A stretch of 64,000 bases of DNA from positions 7,057,501-7,121,500 of the forward strand of contig FSRD01000001.1 in the NCBI GenBank assembly GCA_900129675.1, in the 5' to 3' direction. This stretch comes from Bradyrhizobium erythrophlei (lineage in GTDB: Bacteria > Pseudomonadota > Alphaproteobacteria > Rhizobiales > Xanthobacteraceae). A program made the position numbers and the translations under genes. Below, in pieces: positions 52,096-60,812 of this stretch (the stretch's first letter is position 1; each line of letters opens with the position of its first letter). The notes beneath the pieces are model-generated. The model did no database searches, was not told the origin of the DNA, and saw nothing but the letters and a program-made list of their open reading frames with translations.

Positions 52096-54375
52096 ATGCG
52101 TTTAGCGTTCTGGCGTACGGGCAAGTACAGGGCGGTGGTGCAGCGAGTGATTTCGAAGCCTGCGCCCGTTGCCAAGCCCGTTGCCTCCGAGCCCGTTGCC
52201 TCCGAGCCGGTTGTCGCAAGGCCGGTCGCCGCGCTCGAATCCGGCGATCTGGATTTGCACGCGCTCGGTCAGGCGCTGATGCGCAGGCGGAGCTGGATCA
52301 TCGTCCCGACCGTGCTCGCCGCCGTGCTGTCGATCGCCGCCGTCAATATGGTCTCCCCCCGCTACAAATCGGAAGTGCGCATCCTGATCGATGGCCGCGA
52401 GAACGTGTTTTTGCGGCCGAACGGCGAGCGCAGCGAGGAACGCAATGCGCTCGACGCCGAGGCGGTAACGAGCCAGGTGCAGTTGCTGCAGTCGCGCGAT
52501 CTCGCCCGCGAGATCATCAGGAAGAACAAGCTTGCCGAACGGCCGGAATTCGATCCGGTGCTGCAGGGCCTTTCGCCGGTGCGGTCGCTGCTGGCGCTGT
52601 TCGGAATCGGGCGCGATCCGTTCTCGCTGACGCCTGAAGAGCGCGTGCTCGACGCCTATTACGACCGCTTCACGGCGTATGCGGTCGACAAGTCGCGCGT
52701 CGTCGTCGTCGAATTCCAGTCGCGCGACCCCGAGCTTGCGGCGCGCGTCGCCGACTCGATCGCCGAGGGCTATCTGGTGCTGCAGCAGGGTGCGCGGCAG
52801 GCGCAGGCCAAATCCGCCAGCCAATGGCTGGCGGGCGAGATCGAGAGCCTGCGCAAGAAGGTCGCGGACGCCGAATCGCGCGTCGAGGATTTCCGCTCGA
52901 AGTCTAGCCTGTTCGTCGGCACCAACAACACCACGCTCTCCAACCAGCAGATGGGCGAGCTGAACACGCAATTGAACAACGCCCGCGCGCTGAAGTCGGA
53001 CGCGGAGTCCAAGGCGCGCCTGATCAAGGAAATGCTCCAGAGCGGCAAGCCGATCGAGGCTTCCGAAGTGCTCAATTCCGAACTGATTCGTCGCCTCTCC
53101 GAACAGCGGGTGACGCTGCGGGCCCAACTGGCCGAGCAGTCGTCGACCTTGCTCGACGGCCATCCCCGCATCAAGGAATTGAAGGCGCAGCTCGCCGACA
53201 TCGATCGCCAGATTCGCGAGGAGGCGGGTAAGGTCTCCCGCTCGCTGGACAATGATTCACGTATCGCCAGCGGCCGGGTCGAGGGCCTGAGCGCCAGCCT
53301 CGATCAATTGAAGAAGCAGGCGTCGTCGAACAACGGTCAGGATGTTCAGCTGCGCGCGCTCGAGCGCGAAGCCAAGGCGCAGCGCGATCTCCTCGAATCC
53401 TATCTTGCGAAATACCGCGAGGCCAAGACCCGCGAGAATATCGAGGCGGCGCCGGCCGATGGCCGCATCATATCGCGCGCCACCGTCTCCAACACGCCGG
53501 CCTATCCGAAGAAGCTGCCGATCGTGCTGATTGCGACGCTGGCAACCTTGCTGCTCTCGGCCGGCGCGATCGTAACCGGCGAGTTGCTGCGCATGACCGC
53601 GCCGCGCGCGGTCGCCGTATTTGCGCCGTCCGGGGCGGCACGGCGCACCCCGGTGCGTGCGCCGGCGGTCGAAGCCGAGGCCGAACCCGCGCTTGAGCCC
53701 GAGCCCGAACCCGGATTTGAGCAAGAGCCGGAGCCCGCGTTGCGCGAGCCGCAGGCCGAGGTTGCGACAGCCATCGGCGAAATCGAGCAACTGGCCGAGA
53801 CGCTCGTCGACGCCGGCGCATCGGCGCACAAGGTGACGGTGCTCGGCACCGCCGCGAGCGAGAGCATTACGCTGACCGCGCTGACACTGGCCCGCCTGAT
53901 GTCGCGCCGGATGAAGGTCGTGGTGGTCGATCTCGCGGCATCGTCGTTGACGATCCCCGCGGTGTCGGCCGATCCGAATGCGCCAGGCCTTGCGGAACTA
54001 ATGCAGGGCGAAGCCTCGTTCGCGCAGATCATCACCAAGGACCGGCTGTCACGGGTCCATCTCGTCAGCGCCGGCCGTCCGGGTTTCGACCGCGCGCTGC
54101 TGCAGTCGCCGCGCCTGACGCTGGCGATCGACGCGCTGCTCAGGGTCTACGACCACGTGCTGCTGGATGCTGGCGCCGCCTCCGACCTGCCGGCGGAACT
54201 GCTGACCGCGCAGGCGCGCGCAGTATTGGTGCCGGATGCCTCGATGGCCAACGAGGCCCGCACGCTAATGTGCGATCAGCTCCGCGCGGTCGGCTTCTCC
54301 GAAGTGACGATGCTGAGCGGGCCGTGCCAGCCAATGGACGCGGTTGGAGTGGGCCCGCGCGTCGTGGCGGCCTGA
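52096..54375 (+). CDS. Wzc-like polysaccharide chain-length/co-polymerase protein with degenerate kinase domain
   Basis: From ATG 52096 the product has 759 residues: a cytoplasmic start, membrane helix 1 ('WIIVPTVLAAVLSIAAVNMV'), a Wzz domain ('KSEVRILIDGRENVFLRPN'), a long coiled coil, a GNVR-like end ('VSNTPAYPKKLPIVLIATLA') with membrane helix 2, an acidic Glu-Pro linker and a C-terminal P-loop-like domain. There the Walker A motif reads 'VLGTAASESITLTAL', lacking the GK[ST], and there is no Tyr-rich tail. It should still control chain length and couple Wza, but not phosphorylate itself. Confidence 0.88.
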   Translation: MRLAFWRTGKYRAVVQRVISKPAPVAKPVASEPVASEPVVARPVAALESGDLDLHALGQALMRRRSWIIVPTVLAAVLSIAAVNMVSPRYKSEVRILIDGRENVFLRPNGERSEERNALDAEAVTSQVQLLQSRDLAREIIRKNKLAERPEFDPVLQGLSPVRSLLALFGIGRDPFSLTPEERVLDAYYDRFTAYAVDKSRVVVVEFQSRDPELAARVADSIAEGYLVLQQGARQAQAKSASQWLAGEIESLRKKVADAESRVEDFRSKSSLFVGTNNTTLSNQQMGELNTQLNNARALKSDAESKARLIKEMLQSGKPIEASEVLNSELIRRLSEQRVTLRAQLAEQSSTLLDGHPRIKELKAQLADIDRQIREEAGKVSRSLDNDSRIASGRVEGLSASLDQLKKQASSNNGQDVQLRALEREAKAQRDLLESYLAKYREAKTRENIEAAPADGRIISRATVSNTPAYPKKLPIVLIATLATLLLSAGAIVTGELLRMTAPRAVAVFAPSGAARRTPVRAPAVEAEAEPALEPEPEPGFEQEPEPALREPQAEVATAIGEIEQLAETLVDAGASAHKVTVLGTAASESITLTALTLARLMSRRMKVVVVDLAASSLTIPAVSADPNAPGLAELMQGEASFAQIITKDRLSRVHLVSAGRPGFDRALLQSPRLTLAIDALLRVYDHVLLDAGAASDLPAELLTAQARAVLVPDASMANEARTLMCDQLRAVGFSEVTMLSGPCQPMDAVGVGPRVVAA

Positions 54376-54523
54376 GAACGCGGCAGAGACCGCAAGCGGT
54401 AGGGCGGACGATGTCGCCTCCAATCTGCTGTGGGGAGCATTTTCCGGCCGAGTGAGCGTGCGCAAAAGGAACTTTTCATCAATTCGCCGGTTTTCTTTGG
54501 GGCGAACTGACAGGAGATTGGTC

Positions 54524-54733
54524 ATGTTCAAAGCACTCATGGCGGGAGCTGTCGCCGTGGGCCTCATCGTCGCTCCGACAGCCGCAGGCGCGATGTCGAC
54601 CCACAAGACCGACAAGACCCACAAGATGCATCATTCACAGAAGAAGATGGCGCCCGGCACCACGACCGGCATGTCGAGTGGAACGACGACCGAAAAAGCG
54701 ACTGGCGGTGCAAAGGCCAAATCAGGGTACTGA
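54524..54733 (+). CDS. Small secreted His/Thr-rich protein
   Basis: ATG 54524 is preceded by CAGGAGATTGG. The 69-residue product has a signal peptide (MFKALMAGAVAVGLIVAPTA, cleaved near AGA) and a charged, repetitive mature part ('MSTHKTDKTHKMHHSQKKM', then Thr/Gly-rich). It is probably periplasmic and disordered. Function is unknown. It follows the Wzc-like gene in the same direction with a gap of about 150 bases. Confidence 0.6.
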   Translation: MFKALMAGAVAVGLIVAPTAAGAMSTHKTDKTHKMHHSQKKMAPGTTTGMSSGTTTEKATGGAKAKSGY

Positions 54734-55297
54734 GCACGTTGACCGTCGCGCGACACGCTGACGGTGGTTGACGTGAGGGCGGTTCCCGCGCGCGAAAGAA
54801 CCGGCGCAGCGGGCAGGGCTGCGTATGTAAAGCAAAACCAGAGTCCGTCGGGTGGATTGGAACCGACGCCGTCCGCCGTACAATTTCTGCCCGACGGGCA
54901 AATCAGATTTTCCTGTCAAGACTTTCATAAGAAAATAATCCTGTTCTCAAATACCCCAAATCAGGTCTAGAAATCCGGCGTCTCATCCCTCAATGAGGGG
55001 CGTTGAAAGTTATGAAAGTTAGCTTGCACGACTCGGGCGCACTGCGCGGCGAGATCGTGAACGTGCGTGTGGGTTCGTCATTGCGAGGAGCGAAGCGACG
55101 AAGCAATCCATTCTTTCTTTTCGTGGTGAGATGGATTGCTTCGCGGAGCCTGTCATCGGGCGCGCATTCGCGCGACCCGGTGGCTCGCAATGACGGAGGA
55201 GAGGGCGTGCGTTTGCGCCTAACCATTAGCTCGCAATGACGGCTGGGCTCTTTGAAAATTGAATCAGAAACTAGCGTCAGACCGGCGGCGTCAGCCT
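54734..55297. other. Intergenic region with a REP element
   Basis: Apart from the palindrome at 55076-55195 and a second CGCAATGACGG half at about 55231, no gene is visible. The segment near 54840-54930 ('GAGTCCGTCGGGTGGATTGG', 'GCCCGACGGGCAAATCAG') resembles text I recall as repeated in Bradyrhizobium genomes. Confidence 0.45.
55076..55195. repeat. REP-like palindrome, CGTCATTGCGAG type, copy 3
   Basis: CGTCATTGCGAGGAGCGAAG at the left and CGCAATGACG at the right enclose GAAGCAATCCA / TGGATTGCTTC and a longer inner arm (GCCTGTCATCGGGCGCGC) also present, inverted, in the copy at 60689. Confidence 0.8.
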
Positions 55298-56470
55298 CTA
55301 GCGAAACGCGCTGCGCAGCTTTTGCGCCATCTCCAGCAGCGCCGGATTATGCTTCACCATGCGCTTGGTGCGGTTGAGGCCCGACATTGCGGCGGCGGCC
55401 ATCTTGCCTCGTGAGCTTAGTGGAATAAAACTGTCGAAAATGGGTTCGTCGCTCTTGCAGAACAGCCGCTTGTATTCGTCGGAGCCGATGCCGAGATCGA
55501 AGGCGCGATAATCGAGTGCGGCGAAGTGGTCGATGATGTCGCGCATCAGGATCAGGCCGGGGCTGTATTTCGAATTGCCCGACATCGTGTAGGTGTTGAA
55601 CATCATCGAAAAGCGATGACCGTCGGCGACGCCGGCGAAGATCGCGATCACCTCTTCGTCGCAATCGAGCGCGTGGATATCGATCGCCCGGCCGCCGTTG
55701 GCGAGCCGCGTCATGCAGGCGTTGCGGATGAAATCCTCGACGCCGGGTTCGGCGAACACGTTGGGCAGCTTCTGTTCGGCCATCCGCAACGGCTTCACGC
55801 GGAAGAACCAGTCCAATAGCCGCGTGATCTCGGCGTCTTCGGTCGCCACATGATAGCGATAGCCGGGCAGCGGCTGCAGCTTGCGTTCCTTGCCCTTCAA
55901 GCGGCGGCGGAACGAGTTGCTGACCAGCGTCGCGGGCGTAGCGCCGGGCTCCATCGTCAGCAACGGGCAGTCGTTGGCGGAGGGTTGGTGCGGCAGCAGC
56001 GCCAGCGGGTTCGGCAGATCGCGCCAGCGCAGGGGCTGCTGATGCAGCGCGAGCACGTCGGCTTCGGAACGCTCCGCCAAGGCCGCGATCAACGCCTCGA
56101 GATCGGCCGGCGTCGCGTTCGCGGCGAAATCCTTGTCCCACAACGCCATGTTGAAGGTCGAGTGCTTGCCACCCATGAAGCCGGCGCTGCGCACGCCATA
56201 CGCATGCCGGAGCGCCAGCGGCAACAGCAGCAGCGGCCGGCGCTCGGCATCGAATGCAATCACGATGAAGGGGACAAGACCTTCGCGCGCGCCAACCTCG
56301 CGCTGCCATGCGGCGACGAAGTCAAAGCGCTGATACGATGTGAAGGATTGTTTTGGGCTTTCCATGCCGCGCCAGATCGTTTCCGCGGCGGCGAGATCGT
56401 GGATGATGTCGATGCTGGCGATGCGGTTCGGCTTCGACCATGCCGCTGCTTCCGCCGTTTGCATGGTCAT
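55298..56470 (-). CDS. BioF2/FemAB-type GNAT acyltransferase
   Basis: The 390-residue product ends in a BioF2-like acetyltransferase domain (PF13480): 'SNSFRRRLKGKERKLQPLPG', 'RVKPLRMAEQKLPNVFAEPG', 'EEVIAIFAGVADGHRFSMMF' and 'YRAFDLGIGSDEYKRLFCKS'. Relatives include cellulose-associated CelD-like proteins that decorate polysaccharides. Location next to the exopolysaccharide genes supports a role in acylating sugar residues. No signal peptide or membrane segment is seen. It is divergent from the deacetylase-like gene. Confidence 0.83.
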   Translation of the reverse strand: MTMQTAEAAAWSKPNRIASIDIIHDLAAAETIWRGMESPKQSFTSYQRFDFVAAWQREVGAREGLVPFIVIAFDAERRPLLLLPLALRHAYGVRSAGFMGGKHSTFNMALWDKDFAANATPADLEALIAALAERSEADVLALHQQPLRWRDLPNPLALLPHQPSANDCPLLTMEPGATPATLVSNSFRRRLKGKERKLQPLPGYRYHVATEDAEITRLLDWFFRVKPLRMAEQKLPNVFAEPGVEDFIRNACMTRLANGGRAIDIHALDCDEEVIAIFAGVADGHRFSMMFNTYTMSGNSKYSPGLILMRDIIDHFAALDYRAFDLGIGSDEYKRLFCKSDEPIFDSFIPLSSRGKMAAAAMSGLNRTKRMVKHNPALLEMAQKLRSAFR

Positions 56471-56600
56471 CGCAACACCCGCTATAGGAAATTGTTTACA
56501 ATTTTCGGCTTAGGCGCGACCTTCGCAGGGAAATGTCAACAAAGAGTAATAACAATGCGGTCGCGGCGGGGCGCGCGCGGCCGGAATCAGGGACGGGACG

Positions 56601-57653
56601 TTGGCATCGGATAACCGGTTTTTGCAGCGGGCGCAGATGGAGCTCGCTTATTTCAGCGGCTTCGCACGGCTGCAGCAGCGGCGCGCCGGCGGCGCCGGTG
56701 TCGTGCTGCGGTTCGAGCGCGTGCGCCCGCGCCGTTCGGTTGGGTTTCAGCCGCTCAAATCCCGGGAAATCACCCCGCAGTTTCTCGATAGAACGATCCG
56801 CGCGTTAAAACGCTGGAAGTTCGATATCATCTCGATGGACGAGGTGTGCCGGCGGGCGGTCACGCTGCCGCAGCCGAAGCGGTTTGTCAGCCTGACCTTC
56901 GATGGCGGCTACAAGGATGTGATGGCATCGGCCTATCCGGTGCTGTCGCGGCACGGCGTGCCCTTCACCGTCTACCTGCGGACCGCGTTTCCGGACGGCG
57001 TTGGGGAAGCCTGGTGGCTGGCGCTTGAGGACATGATCGGGCGCGAAGACCGCCTGAGCCTGCTGATCGATCGCAGGGAACGCCGCTTCACGATCCGCTC
57101 AACGCAAGAGAAGATCGAAGTCTATGAATTTCTGGCGAGCTGGATGCGGACGCTGGCGCCGCCGGATCTTTCGTTCGCGATCAACGACCTCTGCAAGCGG
57201 TACGCCGTCGACCTGGCGGCGCTGTCACGCAGCGCATCGATGGACTGGGACGATCTGGCAAAACTCGCCGCCGATCCGAATGTGACGATCGGAAGTGCGA
57301 CGGTGAACTATCCGGTGCTGGCGAACTTGCGGGATGCCGACGCGCAGCGCGAGATGGCGATGGGCAAGGCGGTCGCCGAGGCCGCCTTTCATCGCGGCAT
57401 CAACCATTTCGCCTATCCCTTTGGCGACCGCGACTCCTGGCGCCGGGCGCATGCGACGATGGCCCAGCAGATCGGCTTCGTCAGCGCCGCATCGGCGATT
57501 TCGGGCGTGGTCCAGGCGCAGGGGCGCGGCAATCTGCACGCGCTGCCCCGCCTCGCCTGGGACGGCCGGCAGCGCTCGCTGCGCATGATGCGCGTGATGC
57601 TGTCCGGCGCATTTTTCGCGCCGGCGGGGACTGCCCGGGACGGCCGGATTTAA
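56601..57653 (+). CDS. Polysaccharide-deacetylase homolog without metal ligands
   Basis: The 350-residue product (TTG start, MASDNRFLQRAQMELAYFSG) has the NodB-homology order: 'FVSLTFDGGYKDVMASAYPV' (family TFDDGYxD), 'GVPFTVYLRTAFP', 'VTIGSATVNYPVLANLRD' (family SHTxxHP) and 'HFAYPFGDRDSWRR'. The second Asp of TFDD and both His of the HxxxH motif are replaced by Gly, Ala and Tyr, so zinc could not be bound in the usual way. It probably binds rather than deacetylates polysaccharide, or uses other chemistry. The neighbouring genes make exopolysaccharide. Confidence 0.82.
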   Translation: MASDNRFLQRAQMELAYFSGFARLQQRRAGGAGVVLRFERVRPRRSVGFQPLKSREITPQFLDRTIRALKRWKFDIISMDEVCRRAVTLPQPKRFVSLTFDGGYKDVMASAYPVLSRHGVPFTVYLRTAFPDGVGEAWWLALEDMIGREDRLSLLIDRRERRFTIRSTQEKIEVYEFLASWMRTLAPPDLSFAINDLCKRYAVDLAALSRSASMDWDDLAKLAADPNVTIGSATVNYPVLANLRDADAQREMAMGKAVAEAAFHRGINHFAYPFGDRDSWRRAHATMAQQIGFVSAASAISGVVQAQGRGNLHALPRLAWDGRQRSLRMMRVMLSGAFFAPAGTARDGRI

Positions 57654-57856
57654 GCGTCCGGCCGCGACATCCAGCTGATGATCGGCATCGCCGGCAGGAC
57701 CCAGCCAAGTCCGGCTACGACATAAAAGATGGCCTGCAGCAGGCCGGAATTGGCAAGCCATGGCGTCTGCGCGATCGTCATCCCCATCAGCGACCACACC
57801 ACGACCAGCGTCAGCAGGGCGATGGTTCCGAACAATTTGCGGGTGCGTATCGTCAT
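57650..57856 (-). CDS. DUF2842 membrane protein
   Basis: The 68-residue product MTIRTRKLFGTIALLTLVVV has two hydrophobic helices ('LTLVVVWSLMGMTIA' and 'IFYVVAGLGWVLPAMPIISW') and the final 'WMSRPD' typical of DUF2842, a family restricted to alphaproteobacteria. Its stop overlaps the convergent deacetylase-like gene by four bases. It is divergent from ctaA. Function is unknown. Confidence 0.85.
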   Translation of the reverse strand: MTIRTRKLFGTIALLTLVVVWSLMGMTIAQTPWLANSGLLQAIFYVVAGLGWVLPAMPIISWMSRPDA

Positions 57857-57954
57857 GGCGGATATGTGAAGCTTTCGGCTAGTTGCGCGCAGGAAGGGGC
57901 GGACTATAAGGGGCGCGCCAATTCAATCAAGCACGGGTTCCAGAAACGGCTTCC

Positions 57955-59046
57955 ATGACCGGTATTTCCGCACAACAGGCCCCGCCAAACCGCGCCATAC
58001 GGTGGTGGCTGTTTTCGGTCGCCGCCCTGATCGCGATCATGGTGCTGGTCGGCGGCGCCACGCGGCTGACGGAATCCGGATTGTCGATCGTCGAGTGGAA
58101 ACCGGTCACCGGCGCGCTGCCACCGCTGACCGAGGTGCAATGGACGCAGGCGTTCGAAGCCTACAAGACGATTCCGCAATATCGCGAACTCAACGCCGGC
58201 ATGAATCTGGCCGAGTTCAAGACCATCTTCTGGTGGGAATGGAGCCACCGGCTGCTCGGGCGCGCGATCGGCGTGGTCTATCTGCTGCCGTTCCTGTTCT
58301 TCCTGTGGCGCGGCATGATGGGGCCTGAGTTGAAGCGGCGGCTGTGGCTGATCTTCGGGCTCGGCGCGCTGCAGGGCGCGGTCGGCTGGTGGATGGTGGC
58401 CTCGGGGCTTTCGCAGCGGGTCGAGGTTTCGCAATATCGGCTGGCGACCCATCTGGTGCTGGCGCTGCTGATCTTTGCCGCCATCGTCTGGACGCTGCGG
58501 CGGTTGAAAGAGCGAGCACAGCTTACGGCGCCGCTGCGGCTGAAAATCACCAGCATGATCCTGCTGGCGCTGACCTTCGTGCAGCTCTATTTCGGCGCGC
58601 TGGTGGCGGGCTTGCGTGCGGGCAGGGTCTACAACACCTGGCCCGATATCGACGGCGCGTTCATTCCGTCGGCGGCGCGGCTGTGGTTCGAGCAGCCTTG
58701 GTGGCGCAATCTGTTCGACAATACGCTGACTGTGCAGTTCGAACATCGCATGACCGCCTATGCGTTGCTGGCGCTGGCGGCGCTGCACGTATTCGACGCG
58801 GTTCGTTCACGCGCCGGCTCCGCGGTGACCGGCGGCGCCTGGTCATTGCTTCTGGCGATCACGCTGCAGGCTGTGCTCGGCATCCTCACGCTGCTCAACC
58901 AGGTGCCGATCGACCTCGCATTGACCCACCAGGCCGTTGCGATCGTGGTGCTGACGCTCGCGGTGCTCCAGGCCGAACGGCTGGCTTCGCGCCGGGTCGA
59001 GACCGGTCAGCCAAATCTGGTTTTGCCGGTCGGGCAGCCCAGCTGA
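57955..59046 (+). CDS. ctaA: Haem A synthase (COX15/CtaA)
   Basis: The 363-residue product has eight hydrophobic helices and the conserved signatures 'GGATRLTESGLSIVEWKPVT', 'EWSHRLLGRAIG', 'SGLSQRVEVSQYRLATHL', 'VQFEHRMTAY' and 'LTHQAVAIVVL'. The His residues in these helices bind haem B substrate and cofactor. It hydroxylates haem O to make haem A for cytochrome aa3 oxidases in the inner membrane. Length and motifs are normal for the alphaproteobacterial type 2 form. The gene is alone in its direction; FTR1 follows after about 150 bases. Confidence 0.95.
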   Translation: MTGISAQQAPPNRAIRWWLFSVAALIAIMVLVGGATRLTESGLSIVEWKPVTGALPPLTEVQWTQAFEAYKTIPQYRELNAGMNLAEFKTIFWWEWSHRLLGRAIGVVYLLPFLFFLWRGMMGPELKRRLWLIFGLGALQGAVGWWMVASGLSQRVEVSQYRLATHLVLALLIFAAIVWTLRRLKERAQLTAPLRLKITSMILLALTFVQLYFGALVAGLRAGRVYNTWPDIDGAFIPSAARLWFEQPWWRNLFDNTLTVQFEHRMTAYALLALAALHVFDAVRSRAGSAVTGGAWSLLLAITLQAVLGILTLLNQVPIDLALTHQAVAIVVLTLAVLQAERLASRRVETGQPNLVLPVGQPS

Positions 59047-59199
59047 AATCGAACTATTCTAATCTGTCGCAATCGGCAGAAGTCCCCGTATTGCAGGGCT
59101 TTTGTCGCGGCGCAATCGGTTGACGCGTTTGTGTGGGGCAGGGCTGCTTTACTTGAAGCATCGCAGGCATAGAACGAACGCAAATAAACGGGTTCGCTC

Positions 59200-60015
59200 A
59201 TGTCGTCAGCATTCATTCAATCCGCCGTCATCCTGCTCCGCGAGGGGCTGGAAGCCATGCTGGTGATCGCAGCCCTTGCGGGCTATCTGACCAAGGCCGG
59301 CGCCGGGCATCGCATTCAGGCGCTGTATGGCGGCGCGCTCGCCGCGGTCGGCGCCAGCATCGTCGCCGCCTGGCTGTTCGCGGTGCTGAATTCGGGCGAA
59401 CACAGCGATGTGCTCGAAGGCGTCATCATTCTCGTCGCCGCCGGCCTGATGCTCTATGTCAGCGGCTGGCTGATGGTGAAGCAGGATCCACGCGGCTGGC
59501 AGGATTATCTGGCGCACAAGGCCGACAGTGCACTGGCGCAGGACACGGTGCGGGCGGTCGGCGCGCTGGCCTTCCTTGCCGTATTCCGCGAAGGCGCCGA
59601 AACCGTGCTGTTCATCAATGCGCTGGCGACGGCGGAAGGCGGCTGGAGCGCCGGCCTGTTCGCGGGCCTCGGTGCGGCGACGCTTGGGCTCGTCGTGCTG
59701 TTCTATTTCATCAACCTGATCGCCCGGAAGATTCCGCTGCGGCCGCTGTTCATCATCACCTCCGCATTCCTGTTCGCGATGGCGATCAAATTCATAGGCG
59801 AAGCCGTGCAGGAATTCCAGGAGCAGGCGATGCTCCCGTTTACCCAGCTCAAGAGCGTCTCCTGGCTCGGCGCGCTCGGGCTCAACCCGACGCTGGAGGC
59901 GTTGTCGGCGCAGCTCCTGGTGATCGTGTTTGCGCTCGCAACCTATTCGGTGATCCAGCGCAACAACCGGCTGGCGCGCGAGGACAAGACAGCGGTGCGG
60001 ACGGCCAAACCGTAA
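59200..60015 (+). CDS. FTR1-family iron permease
   Basis: The 271-residue product has seven predicted membrane helices and the two R-E-x-x-E iron motifs: REGLE at residues 14-18 and REGAE in 'AVFREGAETVLFIN'. Bacterial FTR1/EfeU proteins import iron across the inner membrane, often with EfeO and EfeB. Neither partner gene is adjacent, so it may work alone or with a ferroxidase elsewhere. Start ATG 59200 places the first helix at the N-terminus as in homologs. Confidence 0.92.
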   Translation: MSSAFIQSAVILLREGLEAMLVIAALAGYLTKAGAGHRIQALYGGALAAVGASIVAAWLFAVLNSGEHSDVLEGVIILVAAGLMLYVSGWLMVKQDPRGWQDYLAHKADSALAQDTVRAVGALAFLAVFREGAETVLFINALATAEGGWSAGLFAGLGAATLGLVVLFYFINLIARKIPLRPLFIITSAFLFAMAIKFIGEAVQEFQEQAMLPFTQLKSVSWLGALGLNPTLEALSAQLLVIVFALATYSVIQRNNRLAREDKTAVRTAKP

Positions 60016-60022
60016 GCCGCCT

Positions 60023-60436
60023 TCAGCAATAACCGTACACGCCGCAGGCGTAGGGCAGGCGGTTCCAGTAGCTGACATAGGGGCCGCCGTAATAGGGGCC
60101 CTGGTAATTGTAATCGAACGCCCGTCCATAATAGCCCGGCAGCGCCGACGAGCCCGGCAGCAACGGGGTGCCGACCAGAGGCGGTACGTACGGAACGTAT
60201 CCACTGGACGGCGTGAACAGCACTTCCGGCTCTTCCTCGACATAGATCCGCCGGCCATAAGGCGGCGCGGCGGGCGCGACGGTCGTCCGGTATTTGTAAT
60301 GGGTGTTGGGCAGGCCCGGCGGCAATTGGCGGGCGGCGCGATAAGCGGCCCGCTTGGTGGCCACGGGCCCGTCGGCGGCGGCGGCGGTTTCGATCGCAAA
60401 GACCGCGAGAAGCAATGGCATCATCCAGCGCAGCAT
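60023..60436 (-). CDS. Secreted Tyr/Pro-rich hypothetical protein
   Basis: The 137-residue product has a signal peptide (MLRWMMPLLLAVFAIETAAA, cleaved at AAA-DG). The mature part is rich in Tyr, Pro and Gly ('YGRAFDYNYQGPYYGGPYVS') and ends 'YACGVYGYC' with two Cys. Such low-complexity envelope proteins are frequent in Bradyrhizobium. The role is unknown. It is convergent with the FTR1 gene. Confidence 0.65.
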   Translation of the reverse strand: MLRWMMPLLLAVFAIETAAAADGPVATKRAAYRAARQLPPGLPNTHYKYRTTVAPAAPPYGRRIYVEEEPEVLFTPSSGYVPYVPPLVGTPLLPGSSALPGYYGRAFDYNYQGPYYGGPYVSYWNRLPYACGVYGYC

Positions 60437-60485
60437 CGGTCATCTCCGAATCATCTGGAGTTATTCAATGCCAGCTTATGCCGGA

Positions 60486-60677
60486 ATGACCGTTAACGAG
60501 AAGCTGGTGATTTCGGGCCAGATGGCCGAGTGGGACGGCGCGGTCGCCAAACGCTACCGGGCCAGGATGATCGAGATATTGATGGCGACCGAACTGACGG
60601 CGGAGCAGGCGGCGTCCACGACAGACACCACGCTGGGCAATCCAGAGAAGTATGGGTACCCGCCGGCGAAGGGGTGA
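60486..60677 (+). CDS. Small conserved hypothetical protein
   Basis: From ATG 60486 the 63 residues are MTVNEKLVISGQMAEWDGAV, 'AKRYRARMIEILMATELTAE' and 'TLGNPEKYGYPPAKG'. The helix followed by the end 'NPEKYGYP' recalls a short rhizobial family with 'ILAHPGRYG'-type ends. It is soluble. No ribosome-binding site is strong. Function is unknown. Confidence 0.5.
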   Translation: MTVNEKLVISGQMAEWDGAVAKRYRARMIEILMATELTAEQAASTTDTTLGNPEKYGYPPAKG

Positions 60678-60688
60678 AACGCCTCCTC

Positions 60689-60807
60689 CGTCATTGCGAG
60701 CCACCGGGTCGCGCGAACGCGCGCCTGATGACAGGCTCCGCGAAGCAATCCATCTCACCGCGGACGGAACCATGGATTGCTTCATCGCTGCGCTCCTCGC
60801 AATGACG
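60689..60807. repeat. REP-like palindrome, CGTCATTGCGAG type, copy 4
   Basis: CGTCATTGCGAGCCACCGGG on the left and CCTCGCAATGACG on the right, with the inner GAAGCAATCCA / TGGATTGCTTC. It contains the 'CGCGCCTGATGACAGGCTCC' arm, the inverse of the arm in copy 3, so copies 3 and 4 are inverted relative to each other. Confidence 0.8.
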
Positions 60808-60812
60808 GCCAA

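Noticed and set aside
52102..53163. A 353-codon minus-strand frame within the Wzc-like gene
   Set aside because: It is antisense to a protein with recognisable Wzz domain and membrane helices, and has no domain itself.
56601..57653. Nodulation deacetylase NodB
   Set aside because: It has NodB-fold similarity only; no other nod genes or nod box are in the window, and the metal ligands are missing.
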